Part shown: piece after piece, positions 26,945 through 35,201 of the stretch
Layout: each line of letters opens with the position of its first letter
Numbering within the stretch: position 1 is the first letter of the stretch
Assembly (NCBI RefSeq): GCF_001468265.1
Contig: NZ_LNRZ01000006.1
Coordinates: 264,501 to 328,500, forward strand
Length of the DNA stretch: 64,000 bases
Direction of reading: 5' to 3'
Origin: Sphingopyxis sp. H050
Lineage (GTDB): Bacteria; Pseudomonadota; Alphaproteobacteria; Sphingomonadales; Sphingomonadaceae
Made by a program: the position numbers and the translations under genes
The notes under the pieces: generated by a model
Seen by the model: the letters and a program-made list of their open reading frames with translations, nothing else
Database searches by the model: none
What the model was told of the DNA's origin: nothing

Positions 26945-29541
26945 TGGCGGATGCGGTCCGCACGACCTGCGCCTATTGCGGAGTGGGCTGCGGCATCCGC
27001 GCCACAGTGACGGGCGCCCGGAGCGTCGAGATCGCAGGCGACCCCGATCACCCTGCAAACCGCGGCCGCCTTTGCTCGAAGGGCACGCATCTGGGCGAGA
27101 CCGTTGGCCTCGAAGGTCGTCTGCTCCACCCGATGATCGGCAGCAAGCGCGCAAGCTGGGACAAGGCGCTCGACCTCGTCGCAAAACGCTTCAAGGAGAC
27201 GATCGCGCGCCATGGTCCGGGCAGCGTCGCCTTTTATGTCTCGGGGCAGCTCCTCACCGAAGATTATTATGTCGCGAACAAGCTGATGAAAGGCTTCATC
27301 GGCACCGCGAACATCGACACCAATTCGCGTCTCTGCATGTCGAGCGCGGTCGCGGGCCACACGCGAGCCTTTGGCGAGGATATCGTCCCCGCCACCTATG
27401 ACGATCTCGACGCCGCCGACCTCTTCGTCCTCGTCGGATCGAACACCGCCTGGTGCCATCCGATCGTCTATCAGCGCATTCGCGCGCGTTGCGAGGCGGG
27501 CGCCAAGCTCGTCGTCATCGACCCGCGCCGAACGGAGACCGCCGAGGAAGCCGACCTGCACTTGGCCATCCGGCCGGGAAGCGACGTCGCGCTGATGAAC
27601 GGCCTGCTTCAGCATTGCCGCGAGACCGGCGTTGTCGACGAGGACTATCTCGCCGCGCATGTCGCGGTTCCGCAGGATTTCTGGGACCAGCTTGGAGAGG
27701 GGAATGACCTGTGGTCGGTGGCGCGCATTTGCGATGTCCCCGCCGCCGACCTCAGGCATTTCTATGAGATGTTCGCCGCGAACCCGCGCACCGTCACGCT
27801 GTTCAGCCAAGGGATCAACCAGTCGGCCGCCGGCACCGATCAGGTCAACGCGATCACCAACCTGCACCTCGCGACCGGCCGCCTCGGCAAGCCCGGCGCA
27901 GCGCCCTTCTCGATCACCGGTCAGCCCAATGCGATGGGCGGACGCGAGGTCGGCGGGCTCGCCTCGACGCTTGCCGCGCACATGGATTTCGCGCCGGAGA
28001 ACCGCGCCCGCGTCCAGCGCTTCTGGGCCGCGCCGACGATGGCCGAAAAGGCCGGACTGAAGGCCGTCGACATGTTCCGCGCGATCGGCGAAGGGCGGAT
28101 CAAGGCGCTATGGGTGATGGCAACCAACCCTGCCGTGTCGATGCCCGACGGCAATGCGGTACGCGAAGCGCTCAAAACATGCCCCTTCGTCGTCGTCAGC
28201 GACGTGATCGAAAAGACCGATACCGGCGCCTTCGCGCATATCCGCCTGCCCGCCGCGGCCTGGGGTGAAAAGGACGGAACAGTCACCAACAGCGACCGTA
28301 TGATCAGCCGCCAGCGTGCGCTCTTCGCGCTCCCCGGCGAAGCGATGCCCGACTGGTGGATCGTCAAGGAAGTCGGTCGGCGGATGGGATGGAAGAACGC
28401 CTTCACCTACGACCGCGCCGCCGACATCTGGCGCGAGCATTGCCGCCTCTCGACCTACGACAATGGCGGCGCGCGCCTCTTCGCGCTGCCGGGCGCAGCG
28501 CGGGGCGGCACCGCCGCCTATGATGCGATGCAGCCGTTCCGCTGGGGCGGCGACCACCCCTTCGCCAATGGCCGCTTCTCCACCGAAGATGGCCGCGCGC
28601 GTCTCGTCCCCGTCGCGCAAAAACTGGTACCCGAACCGCTCGCCAAATGGCCACTGACCCTCAACACCGGCCGGTACCGCGACCAATGGCACACGATGAC
28701 GCGCACCGGCCTCGCGCCCAAGCTCGCGCGCCACCGCGAGGAACCGCTGGTCGAGGTTCACCCCGACGACGGCGCGCGCCTCGGCCTCAGTGACGGCGGC
28801 CTTGCCCGCGTCGAAACCCCGCAGGGCGACAGCATCTACCGCGTCGCCTTCCACGCTGGCCAGCGCGCCGGAGAGCTGTTCGTCCCGATCCACTGGACCG
28901 ATCGCACGTCGAGCGGCGGCCGCACCGGGCTGCTCCCGCGCCCACTCGTAGACCCCGTATCGGGTCAGCCGGGGTTCAAACGCACGCCGGCGTCGATCGC
29001 CTCCATCGCGCCCAAATGGCGAGGCTTCCTGCTCCTCGCCCGCGAACTCGCCAGCACGCCGCGGTGCCTCTGGGCTACGCGCGTTGCGGTGCCGTCCGGC
29101 GTGATGTGGGAACTCGCGGGCAATGGCGATCTCAAGGCAATTGAAGCGCTGCTTCCCAAGGGGGAGCGGATTGAGGCGCAAGATGCTGCGCGCGGCACCA
29201 AGCGCATTGCCATCGTTGCGAACGGACGGCTGTCGGGCGCCCTGTTCGTCACCGAGACCGGCGAGCTGCCTCCCCGCGACTGGCTGATCGCGCAGCTTTC
29301 GGCCCCGCAGACTGCGCCAACGCTGCTCGCCGGGCGGGCGCCGGGAGTCCAGGCCGATCGCGGTCCGGTCATCTGCGTCTGCTTCGACATCGGCCTGAAG
29401 ACAATCGTCGCGGCGATCCGCGACCGGAAGCTCGCCGATGTGGCCGCTATCGGCGGTGCGCTCGGCGCCGGAACCAATTGCGGATCGTGCCGTCCCGCGC
29501 TCGCGCGCATTCTGACCGAGGAGACCAGCAATGCAGCCTGA
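26944..29541 (+). CDS. nasA: Assimilatory nitrate reductase, molybdenum catalytic subunit
   Basis: An 865-residue molybdopterin oxidoreductase starting MADAVRTTCAYCGVGCG. Cys9, Cys12, Cys16 and the Cys of RLCSKG bind a 4Fe-4S cluster; the molybdenum-bis-MGD fold follows (NTAWCHPIVYQRI, NQSAAGTDQVNAITNLHLATG). The C-terminus carries a BFD-like 2Fe-2S domain (CVCFDIGLKT, then GTNCGSCRPALARIL). It reduces nitrate to nitrite for NirBD. Confidence 0.95.
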   Translation: MADAVRTTCAYCGVGCGIRATVTGARSVEIAGDPDHPANRGRLCSKGTHLGETVGLEGRLLHPMIGSKRASWDKALDLVAKRFKETIARHGPGSVAFYVSGQLLTEDYYVANKLMKGFIGTANIDTNSRLCMSSAVAGHTRAFGEDIVPATYDDLDAADLFVLVGSNTAWCHPIVYQRIRARCEAGAKLVVIDPRRTETAEEADLHLAIRPGSDVALMNGLLQHCRETGVVDEDYLAAHVAVPQDFWDQLGEGNDLWSVARICDVPAADLRHFYEMFAANPRTVTLFSQGINQSAAGTDQVNAITNLHLATGRLGKPGAAPFSITGQPNAMGGREVGGLASTLAAHMDFAPENRARVQRFWAAPTMAEKAGLKAVDMFRAIGEGRIKALWVMATNPAVSMPDGNAVREALKTCPFVVVSDVIEKTDTGAFAHIRLPAAAWGEKDGTVTNSDRMISRQRALFALPGEAMPDWWIVKEVGRRMGWKNAFTYDRAADIWREHCRLSTYDNGGARLFALPGAARGGTAAYDAMQPFRWGGDHPFANGRFSTEDGRARLVPVAQKLVPEPLAKWPLTLNTGRYRDQWHTMTRTGLAPKLARHREEPLVEVHPDDGARLGLSDGGLARVETPQGDSIYRVAFHAGQRAGELFVPIHWTDRTSSGGRTGLLPRPLVDPVSGQPGFKRTPASIASIAPKWRGFLLLARELASTPRCLWATRVAVPSGVMWELAGNGDLKAIEALLPKGERIEAQDAARGTKRIAIVANGRLSGALFVTETGELPPRDWLIAQLSAPQTAPTLLAGRAPGVQADRGPVICVCFDIGLKTIVAAIRDRKLADVAAIGGALGAGTNCGSCRPALARILTEETSNAA

Positions 29542-30316
29542 CGATTTCGAGCCCGGTACCGTCTGGCTTGTTGGCGCCGGCCCCGGCGATCCCGAGTTGC
29601 TCACAATGAGAGCGGTGCGCCTGATCGAACGCGCCGACATCGTCTTTTACGACGCGCTCGTCGGCGACGGCGTACTCGCACTGATCCCGGCCGGGACCAA
29701 GACGGTCAGCGTCGGCAAACGGTCGGGTCGCCATTCGAAAGACCAGCGCACGATCGACGCGATGTTGGTCGAGGCAGCCGCCGCCGGCAAGCGCGTCGTG
29801 CGGCTGAAAGGCGGCGACCCCTCAATCTTCGGCCGATCAGCCGAGGAGCTCGCTGCCCTACGCGAAGCCGGGCATATTGCTCGCATCTGCCCGGGCATCA
29901 CCACTGCGTGCGCCGCTGCGGCGTCCGCCGGCATCTCTCTCACGCTCCGCGGCGTCGCCCGCGATGTCCGGTTCGTCACTGCACATAGCAAGCGTGGCGC
30001 AGCGCTCGATATCGACTGGCACTCGCTCGCCAACGGCGGGTCAACCCTTGCCTTCTACATGGGGCGCGACGCCGCAGGCGAGATCATGCGCGGGCTTATA
30101 CGCGCGGGTATGGACGGTGACATCCCGGTCATGATCGCCTGCGACGTCAGCGGCCCGGACGAGCGCCGACTGGCAACGCGGCTCGACCTGCTCGATCTCG
30201 CGACCCGGTCGTTCGCAACAGACGCACCGACACTGATCCTCGTTGGCGAGGCTGTCGACCAAGGTGCCCCCGCACTCATGATTTCGGAAGCGCACGCGAG
30301 ACAGATGCATGGGTAA
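29531..30316 (+). CDS. cobA: Uroporphyrinogen-III C-methyltransferase (sirohaem synthesis)
   Basis: A 261-residue SUMT. VWLVGAGPGDPELLTMRAVR and VRLKGGDPSIFGRSAEE are the two SAM-binding signatures, and CPGITTACAAAASAGISLT is the third. It makes precorrin-2 for the sirohaem needed by NirB. It overlaps the end of the nitrate reductase gene by 11 bp, so the cofactor gene is built into the operon. No CysG-type oxidase/ferrochelatase domain is attached. Confidence 0.93.
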   Translation: MQPDDFEPGTVWLVGAGPGDPELLTMRAVRLIERADIVFYDALVGDGVLALIPAGTKTVSVGKRSGRHSKDQRTIDAMLVEAAAAGKRVVRLKGGDPSIFGRSAEELAALREAGHIARICPGITTACAAAASAGISLTLRGVARDVRFVTAHSKRGAALDIDWHSLANGGSTLAFYMGRDAAGEIMRGLIRAGMDGDIPVMIACDVSGPDERRLATRLDLLDLATRSFATDAPTLILVGEAVDQGAPALMISEAHARQMHG

Positions 30317-31538
30317 ACATGCAACCATCCCGGCATCGGGCGCCTGCGCCGCTTCGATCGAATTCGACCGCGCGCTGGCGATCCTGGCAGCGCACGCCCG
30401 TCCCCTCAGCAAGGAAAACGTCCCCTTGCGCGACGCGGGCGGGCGCTATCTCGCTGCACCGGTGCTTGCCCGGATCGATGCCCCGCGGCGCGACTGCGCT
30501 GCCATGGACGGCTACGCGGTCCGCGATGCCGACCTGAAGAACGGCACCATAGTCTTGCGATCGAGGGGCACGAGCTACGCGGGCGGCGCCGAGCCGGGCG
30601 CAATTTCGGCGGGAGAAACCTGGCGTGTGATGACAGGCGGCCCCCTGCCCCATGGCAGCGACCGCGTTGTAATGATCGAGCATTGCCGGCATCGCGGCGA
30701 TCTCGTGGTGCTGGACGCTCCGCCGCTCGGCAAACCGCACGTCCGGAAGGCCGGCTCCGATTTTGCCGCGAATGATGAGCTTCTTGCTGCGGGCACAAGG
30801 CTGACGCCGGGACGGCTCGTCGTGGCGGCTGCCGCCGACCATTCGGAGGTCGAAGTATGGGGCCGTCCGCGTATCCTGCTGGTCGCGACCGGCGACGAAA
30901 TCCTCGCTCCGGGATGCGCATCGCAGATGCCGAGCGCGATCCCGGACAGTCTCAGCATCGCGATCGAGCGAATGTGCGTCATGGCAGGTGCGGACGTCGT
31001 CGCAAACCTTCGGCTTCCCGACGATGAGAAGGCAATTGCCGAAGCGCGGCAAGAGACCTCCGCCGACGTGGTCGTCGTCATCGGCGGCGCCTCGCGCGGT
31101 GATCGCGATTTCGGGCGGTCGGCATTTGCATCGCTCGGGCTCGATATCGCCTTTGCCGATGTCGCCATCAAGCCCGGCAAGCCGGTCTGGTACGGCCGGT
31201 TGGGGCCAGCACATGTTCTCGGGCTACCGGGGAACCCGACCGCGGCGCTTACAGTTGCGCGACTTTTCCTGGCGCCACTGATCGCAGGTCTCTCCGGCGG
31301 CGCCATATCCGACGAGCTGCCTTGGCAGCTCAGGCAGGCGACTAAGCCGATCCCTGCCAATGGACCGCGTGAGGCGTTTCTTTGCGCAACACTCTCGTGC
31401 GAGGGCGCCGCCATTTGCGATCGCCAAAACGCGTCGGGACAGGCCATGCTCGGTCTCACCGATTGCCTCGTGCGCCGCCCCGCTAATGCGCCCCCAGCAG
31501 ATGTGGGCGATCTCCTACCGGTGTTGCCGCTGTGCTGA
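30309..31538 (+). CDS. moeA: Molybdopterin molybdenumtransferase MoeA
   Basis: A 409-residue protein. RRDCAAMDGYAVRDAD, VMTGGPLPHGSDRVVMIE and LLVATGDEI mark domains of MoeA, and KPGKPVWYGRLG with GLPGNPTAALTVARLF marks the catalytic part. It inserts molybdate into adenylated molybdopterin, providing cofactor for the nitrate reductase. It overlaps cobA by 8 bp. Confidence 0.93.
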   Translation: MGKHATIPASGACAASIEFDRALAILAAHARPLSKENVPLRDAGGRYLAAPVLARIDAPRRDCAAMDGYAVRDADLKNGTIVLRSRGTSYAGGAEPGAISAGETWRVMTGGPLPHGSDRVVMIEHCRHRGDLVVLDAPPLGKPHVRKAGSDFAANDELLAAGTRLTPGRLVVAAAADHSEVEVWGRPRILLVATGDEILAPGCASQMPSAIPDSLSIAIERMCVMAGADVVANLRLPDDEKAIAEARQETSADVVVVIGGASRGDRDFGRSAFASLGLDIAFADVAIKPGKPVWYGRLGPAHVLGLPGNPTAALTVARLFLAPLIAGLSGGAISDELPWQLRQATKPIPANGPREAFLCATLSCEGAAICDRQNASGQAMLGLTDCLVRRPANAPPADVGDLLPVLPLC

Positions 31539-32005
31539 TGGGCCTACTGCTCGAGCGATTTCGCACCCGGGAAGCCCCGGATCGATCGGCGAGGCTAGCG
31601 AAAGCTGCCAGCCTCAAAGCGACGCTCTCAGCGATCGGACAAAAGATCGAAAGCGGCGGTGGAAAGACACTGTCTACGGTGGAGAGCAAGATCTGGAACA
31701 CCGCAGCGGTGATCTCCTACATAGCGCCTGCGTCCGGAGATCATGCACCCGCAAATGCCAAGGTTCTCAGCTGGGCCGCCGCCCGCGCCGGTTTCGAGGA
31801 TATGGGCCTTCCGGACGCGGCGACATTCGTGACATCCTTGGTCACCGAACTCGCCTTTCGGACCGAAATCGATCCTCGCGACCGTCGGGGCGAGAGCGAA
31901 TCTCTAGTCAGGCTTGCCACGTTGAAACAGGAATTTTCAGCCATCGAGGAGCAACATGACCTCTGGGAATTGCTACGAAAGTTGATCGAGCGAACCGCGC
32001 TCTAG
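31538..32005 (+). CDS. Hypothetical protein at the end of the nitrate operon
   Basis: A 155-residue protein whose ATG overlaps the moeA stop as TGATG, so it is almost certainly translated from the nas transcript. No signal peptide or membrane helix is seen. It looks mainly alpha-helical, with SLKATLSAIGQKIES, KIWNTAAVISYIAP and LWELLRKLIERTAL. I do not recognise the family. The context suggests an accessory for nitrate assimilation or molybdenum-cofactor use, but nothing in the sequence shows this. Confidence 0.6.
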   Translation: MGLLLERFRTREAPDRSARLAKAASLKATLSAIGQKIESGGGKTLSTVESKIWNTAAVISYIAPASGDHAPANAKVLSWAAARAGFEDMGLPDAATFVTSLVTELAFRTEIDPRDRRGESESLVRLATLKQEFSAIEEQHDLWELLRKLIERTAL

Positions 32006-32021
32006 CGTTGCGCTTTCGGCT

Positions 32022-32057
32022 AAAAAAATGCGCCCGCCGAATGAATCCGGCGGGCGC
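32022..32057 (-). terminator. Strong leftward intrinsic terminator
   Basis: GCGCCCGCCG (32030-32039) and CGGCGGGCGC (32048-32057) form a perfect ten-pair stem with an eight-base loop. On the minus strand the stem is followed by seven T residues. On the plus strand there is no T tract. It lies 17 bp after the last nas-operon gene. No minus-strand gene that it would serve was recognised to its right. Confidence 0.75.
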
Positions 32058-32350
32058 AAGATGAAGATTTCGTCCCCTTTCGAGGAAGAGCTCTTCTGGG
32101 TCGCGTGGCGCAATTAGCGCGACGTCCCGATTCTCGATTGTATGAAAGCGCCAAAACGCCAGCCAGTTTCATAACGTTGGGCGACGGAGAGCGGCTGCGT
32201 CTGGCCGGTTGCAGACCGACGGCTTTCGGGCTGTTGATCCCAAGAAGCCGACACTCGCTCAGTTGCTCAAACGCCGCGCGGCCTCGGCTCTCCAAACTGT
32301 AACTCCCCCAGGGCGGTCTCAATATCTCGATGAAAAACATTGCTTTCATA
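32058..32350. other. Gap of about 290 bp without a recognised gene
   Basis: Between the terminator and the TTTCATGAAA repeats I find no convincing protein-coding sequence on either strand; the candidate frames have no family resemblance, and the one on the minus strand runs through the terminator hairpin. A 12-bp palindrome GAAGAGCTCTTC occurs near 32087. An untranslated RNA read leftward and ending at the terminator would be possible. Confidence 0.35.
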
Positions 32351-32384
32351 TTTCATGAAAACATGTTTTTATAGTTTCATGAAA
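32351..32384. promoter_or_regulatory. Two TTTCATGAAA palindromes at the RHH gene start
   Basis: The ten-base palindrome TTTCATGAAA occurs at 32351-32360 and 32375-32384, 24 bp apart, close to two helical turns. The second contains the ATG of the small regulator gene at 32379. A TATAGT sequence lies between them. The arrangement looks like an autoregulatory operator for the ribbon-helix-helix protein encoded next to it. Confidence 0.55.
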
Positions 32385-32576
32385 TTTGACGAAACGTCGG
32401 CGAGTGGCGATGACGAGCATCTCCAAATCCAAGTCCCTGCGGCGACTAAACGCGATCTCGGTCAGCGTGCGCTTGATACCCGTGAGCCGCTCCGTATGGT
32501 CGTACTGAGGGCGTTGGCAGCCTACGGCGTGACAGTGCCGGAGGGCGCGATCACCGATCGACGGAAACGCAGCTAA
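32379..32576 (+). CDS. Small ribbon-helix-helix-like regulator
   Basis: A 65-residue protein from the ATG at 32379 (MKFDETSASG); another in-frame ATG at 32355 is possible. HLQIQVPAATKRDLGQRALDTREPLRMVVLRALAAYGV has the short strand followed by two helices of an RHH fold, with a basic tail ITDRRKRS. Such proteins are typical antitoxin or plasmid-type repressors. Its stop overlaps the start of the MazG-like gene, which makes it the first gene of that operon. The repeats at its start are the likely operator. The local DNA is more AT-rich than its neighbours, which hints at transfer. Confidence 0.6.
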   Translation: MKFDETSASGDDEHLQIQVPAATKRDLGQRALDTREPLRMVVLRALAAYGVTVPEGAITDRRKRS

Positions 32577-33751
32577 TGTCCGACGACTTCGAAGCGTTGA
32601 CCATCGATCAATATGTTCGGGAGGCAGCGCGGACCGATCAACGCAAGGGGCCGGGGACGATCGGCTTTACGATGCTGGGTCTGGTCGGCGAAACCGGCAG
32701 CCTGCTCGCCGAAGCCAAGAAGAAGCAGCGAGATGCCGCATCCTATCTGGGCTACGCCGAGGCTGTCGCCGAGGAGATTGGCGATGTGCTCTGGTATCTC
32801 GCCGCGGTTGCGCGCCGACATCGGCTCGCGCTGAGCGACATCGCAGCCGCGGCGCTGGTCGCCGACGGCGTCTATCGCGCCGGGGCCAATGCCGCCCTCA
32901 GTTTGCACGCGCTGCAACCAGCGCATATGCCGCTCGCCAAGGCACCGATGCCGAAGTTCGAGCATGGGCTGCTGGGACTGGCAGGCGAGGTCGGACTCCT
33001 GGCCCGCGAGATCGACGGCGCCGGTCAACCGGGCCACCGCGCGGCCGTGGCCCAGAGTCTTGTGGCGATCATGCGCCGTTTGATCCAAGCCGCGACTGAT
33101 TCCGGCGTTACGCTGGAAGGGGCCGCCATCAAGAATCTCCAGAAGATATTCGACCGCTGGCCCCGCGAACGGCAATATCCTCCAGCGTTCGACGAGAGCA
33201 ACGATGCCGAGGAACAGCTTCCGCGGACGATGGAAATCGACGTTTATGAGCGCACTGTGCGCGGGCAAGTTTATGTCTACCAGCGCTCGCGCGGCGTGTA
33301 TGTCGGGGATCGGCTGACCGATAACGCGATGGAACCGGACGATTATCGGTTCCACGACGTCTTCCACTATGCCTATGTCGCGGTGCTAGGCTGGTCGCCT
33401 GTCATTCGTGCGTTGCTCCGACTCAAGCGAAAGAGCGACCCCAAGCTGGACGACGCCGAGGATGGCGCACGGGCTATACTGATCGAGGAAGGGGTAACGT
33501 CTTGGCTATTCGGACAGGCCCAGCAGCTCAATTTCTTCGAAGGCGTGAAGCCAGGTGGACTTCCGCTGGACATGCTCAAACATGTTCGCCAATTCGTCGC
33601 CGGCTACGAGGCTGACCGCTGCCCGCTATGGCTCTGGGAGGAGGCAATTCTCCAAGGCTACGCGGCTTTTCGTTTCCTCCAGAAGAACCGACGGGCGCGA
33701 ATCGGTATCGATTTCGCCCGCCGCCGCTTGCGTATCAAGGAGTTGCCGTGA
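32576..33751 (+). CDS. MazG-like nucleotide pyrophosphohydrolase, multidomain
   Basis: A 391-residue protein. The N-terminal part is an all-alpha NTP pyrophosphohydrolase with LVGETGSLLAEAKKK (Glu39 and Glu46) and VAEEIGDVLWYL (Glu67 and Asp70), the metal-binding pattern of MazG. A second, degenerate copy follows (LLGLAGEVGLLAREIDG, then NLQKIFDRWP). The C-terminal third has HDVFHYAYVAVLGWSP and ILIEEGVTSWLFG, resembling the MazG C-terminal domain. It probably hydrolyses (d)NTPs or modified nucleotides to monophosphates. Coupled to the UDG gene by a one-base overlap, it fits a nucleotide-targeting defence module. Confidence 0.75.
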   Translation: MSDDFEALTIDQYVREAARTDQRKGPGTIGFTMLGLVGETGSLLAEAKKKQRDAASYLGYAEAVAEEIGDVLWYLAAVARRHRLALSDIAAAALVADGVYRAGANAALSLHALQPAHMPLAKAPMPKFEHGLLGLAGEVGLLAREIDGAGQPGHRAAVAQSLVAIMRRLIQAATDSGVTLEGAAIKNLQKIFDRWPRERQYPPAFDESNDAEEQLPRTMEIDVYERTVRGQVYVYQRSRGVYVGDRLTDNAMEPDDYRFHDVFHYAYVAVLGWSPVIRALLRLKRKSDPKLDDAEDGARAILIEEGVTSWLFGQAQQLNFFEGVKPGGLPLDMLKHVRQFVAGYEADRCPLWLWEEAILQGYAAFRFLQKNRRARIGIDFARRRLRIKELP

Positions 33752-34452
33752 TGACCCCCAAAAGCTTTGTAACGGCGCTCGCGGCTGCTGACCTGCCCTC
33801 GGTCTTCAATCCATGGCGCGATCGATGCTCGATCCATGATCGTCGCGATGCGGCCGCCCGACGCCGGGCCAATCTGGAGGGTGTAATCGCTGCCGCGCTC
33901 GACGCGCGCGTGGAAACGATCTGGATCGCCCGCGACCTTGGCTATCGCGGCGGCCGCAGGACCGGTGTGCCGCTCACCGACGAGGTGCATCTGACGCATG
34001 CCGCGGCGCTGATGGGCGGCATCGCGCTGGAGCGCGCCACCGAGGGACCGGCGATCGCCGAGCGCACGGCCGCGATCGTCTGGCAGGTGCTGAGCCGGAT
34101 CGGCCAGCCGGTGATGCTCTGGAACGTGTTTCCCTTCCATCCGCACGAAGCGGACGATCCAATGTCCAATCGCTGCCACACGCGCGCCGAGCGCGAAGCG
34201 ACTTGGCCGCTGTTGCAGGCGCTGGTGTCGATGCTTCAACCCAAGCGGATCATCGCGATTGGCCGCGACGCCCATCTGGCGCTCGACGGGCTCGACATTC
34301 CGACCACCGCTATCCGTCATCCGAGCTATGGCGGTCAGCGCGAGTTTATCGATGGTATGTTCGACCTGTACGGCATCGCCAATACCCCTCGCGCGCCCGA
34401 ACTTCCGCTCGAACCGCGCTATGCGACCGCTGCGACCTGCGCATTGGCCTGA
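33751..34452 (+). CDS. Uracil-DNA glycosylase family protein
   Basis: A 233-residue protein. IARDLGYRGGRRTGVPLT (residues 59-76) resembles the first UDG motif region, WNVFPFHPHE (124-133) the segment after it, and HPSYGG (190-195) the loop that inserts into DNA. The Asp62-Leu-Gly region is in the place of the catalytic water-activating residue. Members remove uracil or other altered bases from DNA. The substrate here is unknown. Its start overlaps the MazG-like stop, and its end overlaps the convergent thymidylate-synthase-like gene by 34 bp. Confidence 0.7.
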   Translation: MTPKSFVTALAAADLPSVFNPWRDRCSIHDRRDAAARRRANLEGVIAAALDARVETIWIARDLGYRGGRRTGVPLTDEVHLTHAAALMGGIALERATEGPAIAERTAAIVWQVLSRIGQPVMLWNVFPFHPHEADDPMSNRCHTRAEREATWPLLQALVSMLQPKRIIAIGRDAHLALDGLDIPTTAIRHPSYGGQREFIDGMFDLYGIANTPRAPELPLEPRYATAATCALA

Positions 34453-35201
34453 TCGCAGGCCGCAAGCAGCGCCTTGATGTCGGTCCGGTTCCATTTGTCA
34501 GTGTCGATTGTCGCATGAGTGGACAGGATCGTCAGCGGCCCTGGCGCGACCCCCGCTTCGGCGGCGACGAATGCCATCAATCGGCCGAGACCGATCAGAT
34601 TGCCGAGCAGCTTCTCCATATAATAGTGGTTCCGGTACATCGCGGTCAGCGCCAGCCTCCGGTTGCTGCCGTCGCCGATCGGCTTGAAGCTCGCGAAGCT
34701 GAGGCACTGGCCGCCATAGGGTGAATCATCGACGTCGCGCGCGGGATCGAACACGCTAAGTTCGAACTTGTTGAGAGCGCTGATCGAGGGATCCTTGAGG
34801 CGGCGGATGATGTCCGTCAGCTGGTTGATCGGTTCGCCTTTGAGCTGTGGCAGCTGCATCATCCGCTCGAAATAGTAGCCCGACCACCGATCGCCTTTGT
34901 TGCGCACCTTCGGCAAAACATTGTCTCGGAAGCGGTCGAAGAAGAGCGGCGATCCGTACCGGTGATAGAGGGCGGCAGGGAAGATCGTGTTGGCAACGGT
35001 CTCGATGCGCTTGGCGCCGTGCTTGCTAAAAAAGTCGTCGACGGCTGAGACCACCGGATCGGCGAGGCTGGCCCGCGCGAGCGGATCAGCCACGTCGATG
35101 ACGACATTGAAATCGTGATGGCCTGGCCGGGCATCAACGAGCGCGACGGCTTCACGCCAGGCAGATACGCAGTCAGGCTGCGGCGGAATGGGAAGGTACA
35201 T
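34419..35201 (-). CDS. Divergent thymidylate-synthase-like protein
   Basis: A 260-residue protein of normal ThyA length. INQLTDIIRRLKDPSISAL and YGGQCLSFASFKP place a Cys (166) where ThyA has its catalytic Cys; MYRNHYYMEKLLGN has the phosphate-binding Arg (190) and the Asn (201) eleven residues on; GVAPGPLTILSTHATID has the His (229). The Asp after the Arg and the Tyr after the His are not conserved, so the substrate may not be dUMP. It could make or bind a modified pyrimidine. It overlaps the protease gene upstream by 29 bp and is therefore likely part of that operon. Confidence 0.6.
   Translation of the reverse strand: MYLPIPPQPDCVSAWREAVALVDARPGHHDFNVVIDVADPLARASLADPVVSAVDDFFSKHGAKRIETVANTIFPAALYHRYGSPLFFDRFRDNVLPKVRNKGDRWSGYYFERMMQLPQLKGEPINQLTDIIRRLKDPSISALNKFELSVFDPARDVDDSPYGGQCLSFASFKPIGDGSNRRLALTAMYRNHYYMEKLLGNLIGLGRLMAFVAAEAGVAPGPLTILSTHATIDTDKWNRTDIKALLAACDQANAQVAAVA

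Noticed and set aside
32020..32349. Minus-strand frame of 109 residues.
   Set aside because: It runs through the terminator hairpin, has no ribosome site, and shows no family-like sequence.
32610..32640. TTGACCATCGATCAA as a further FNR box.
   Set aside because: The spacer is five rather than four bases and it is inside the MazG-like coding sequence.
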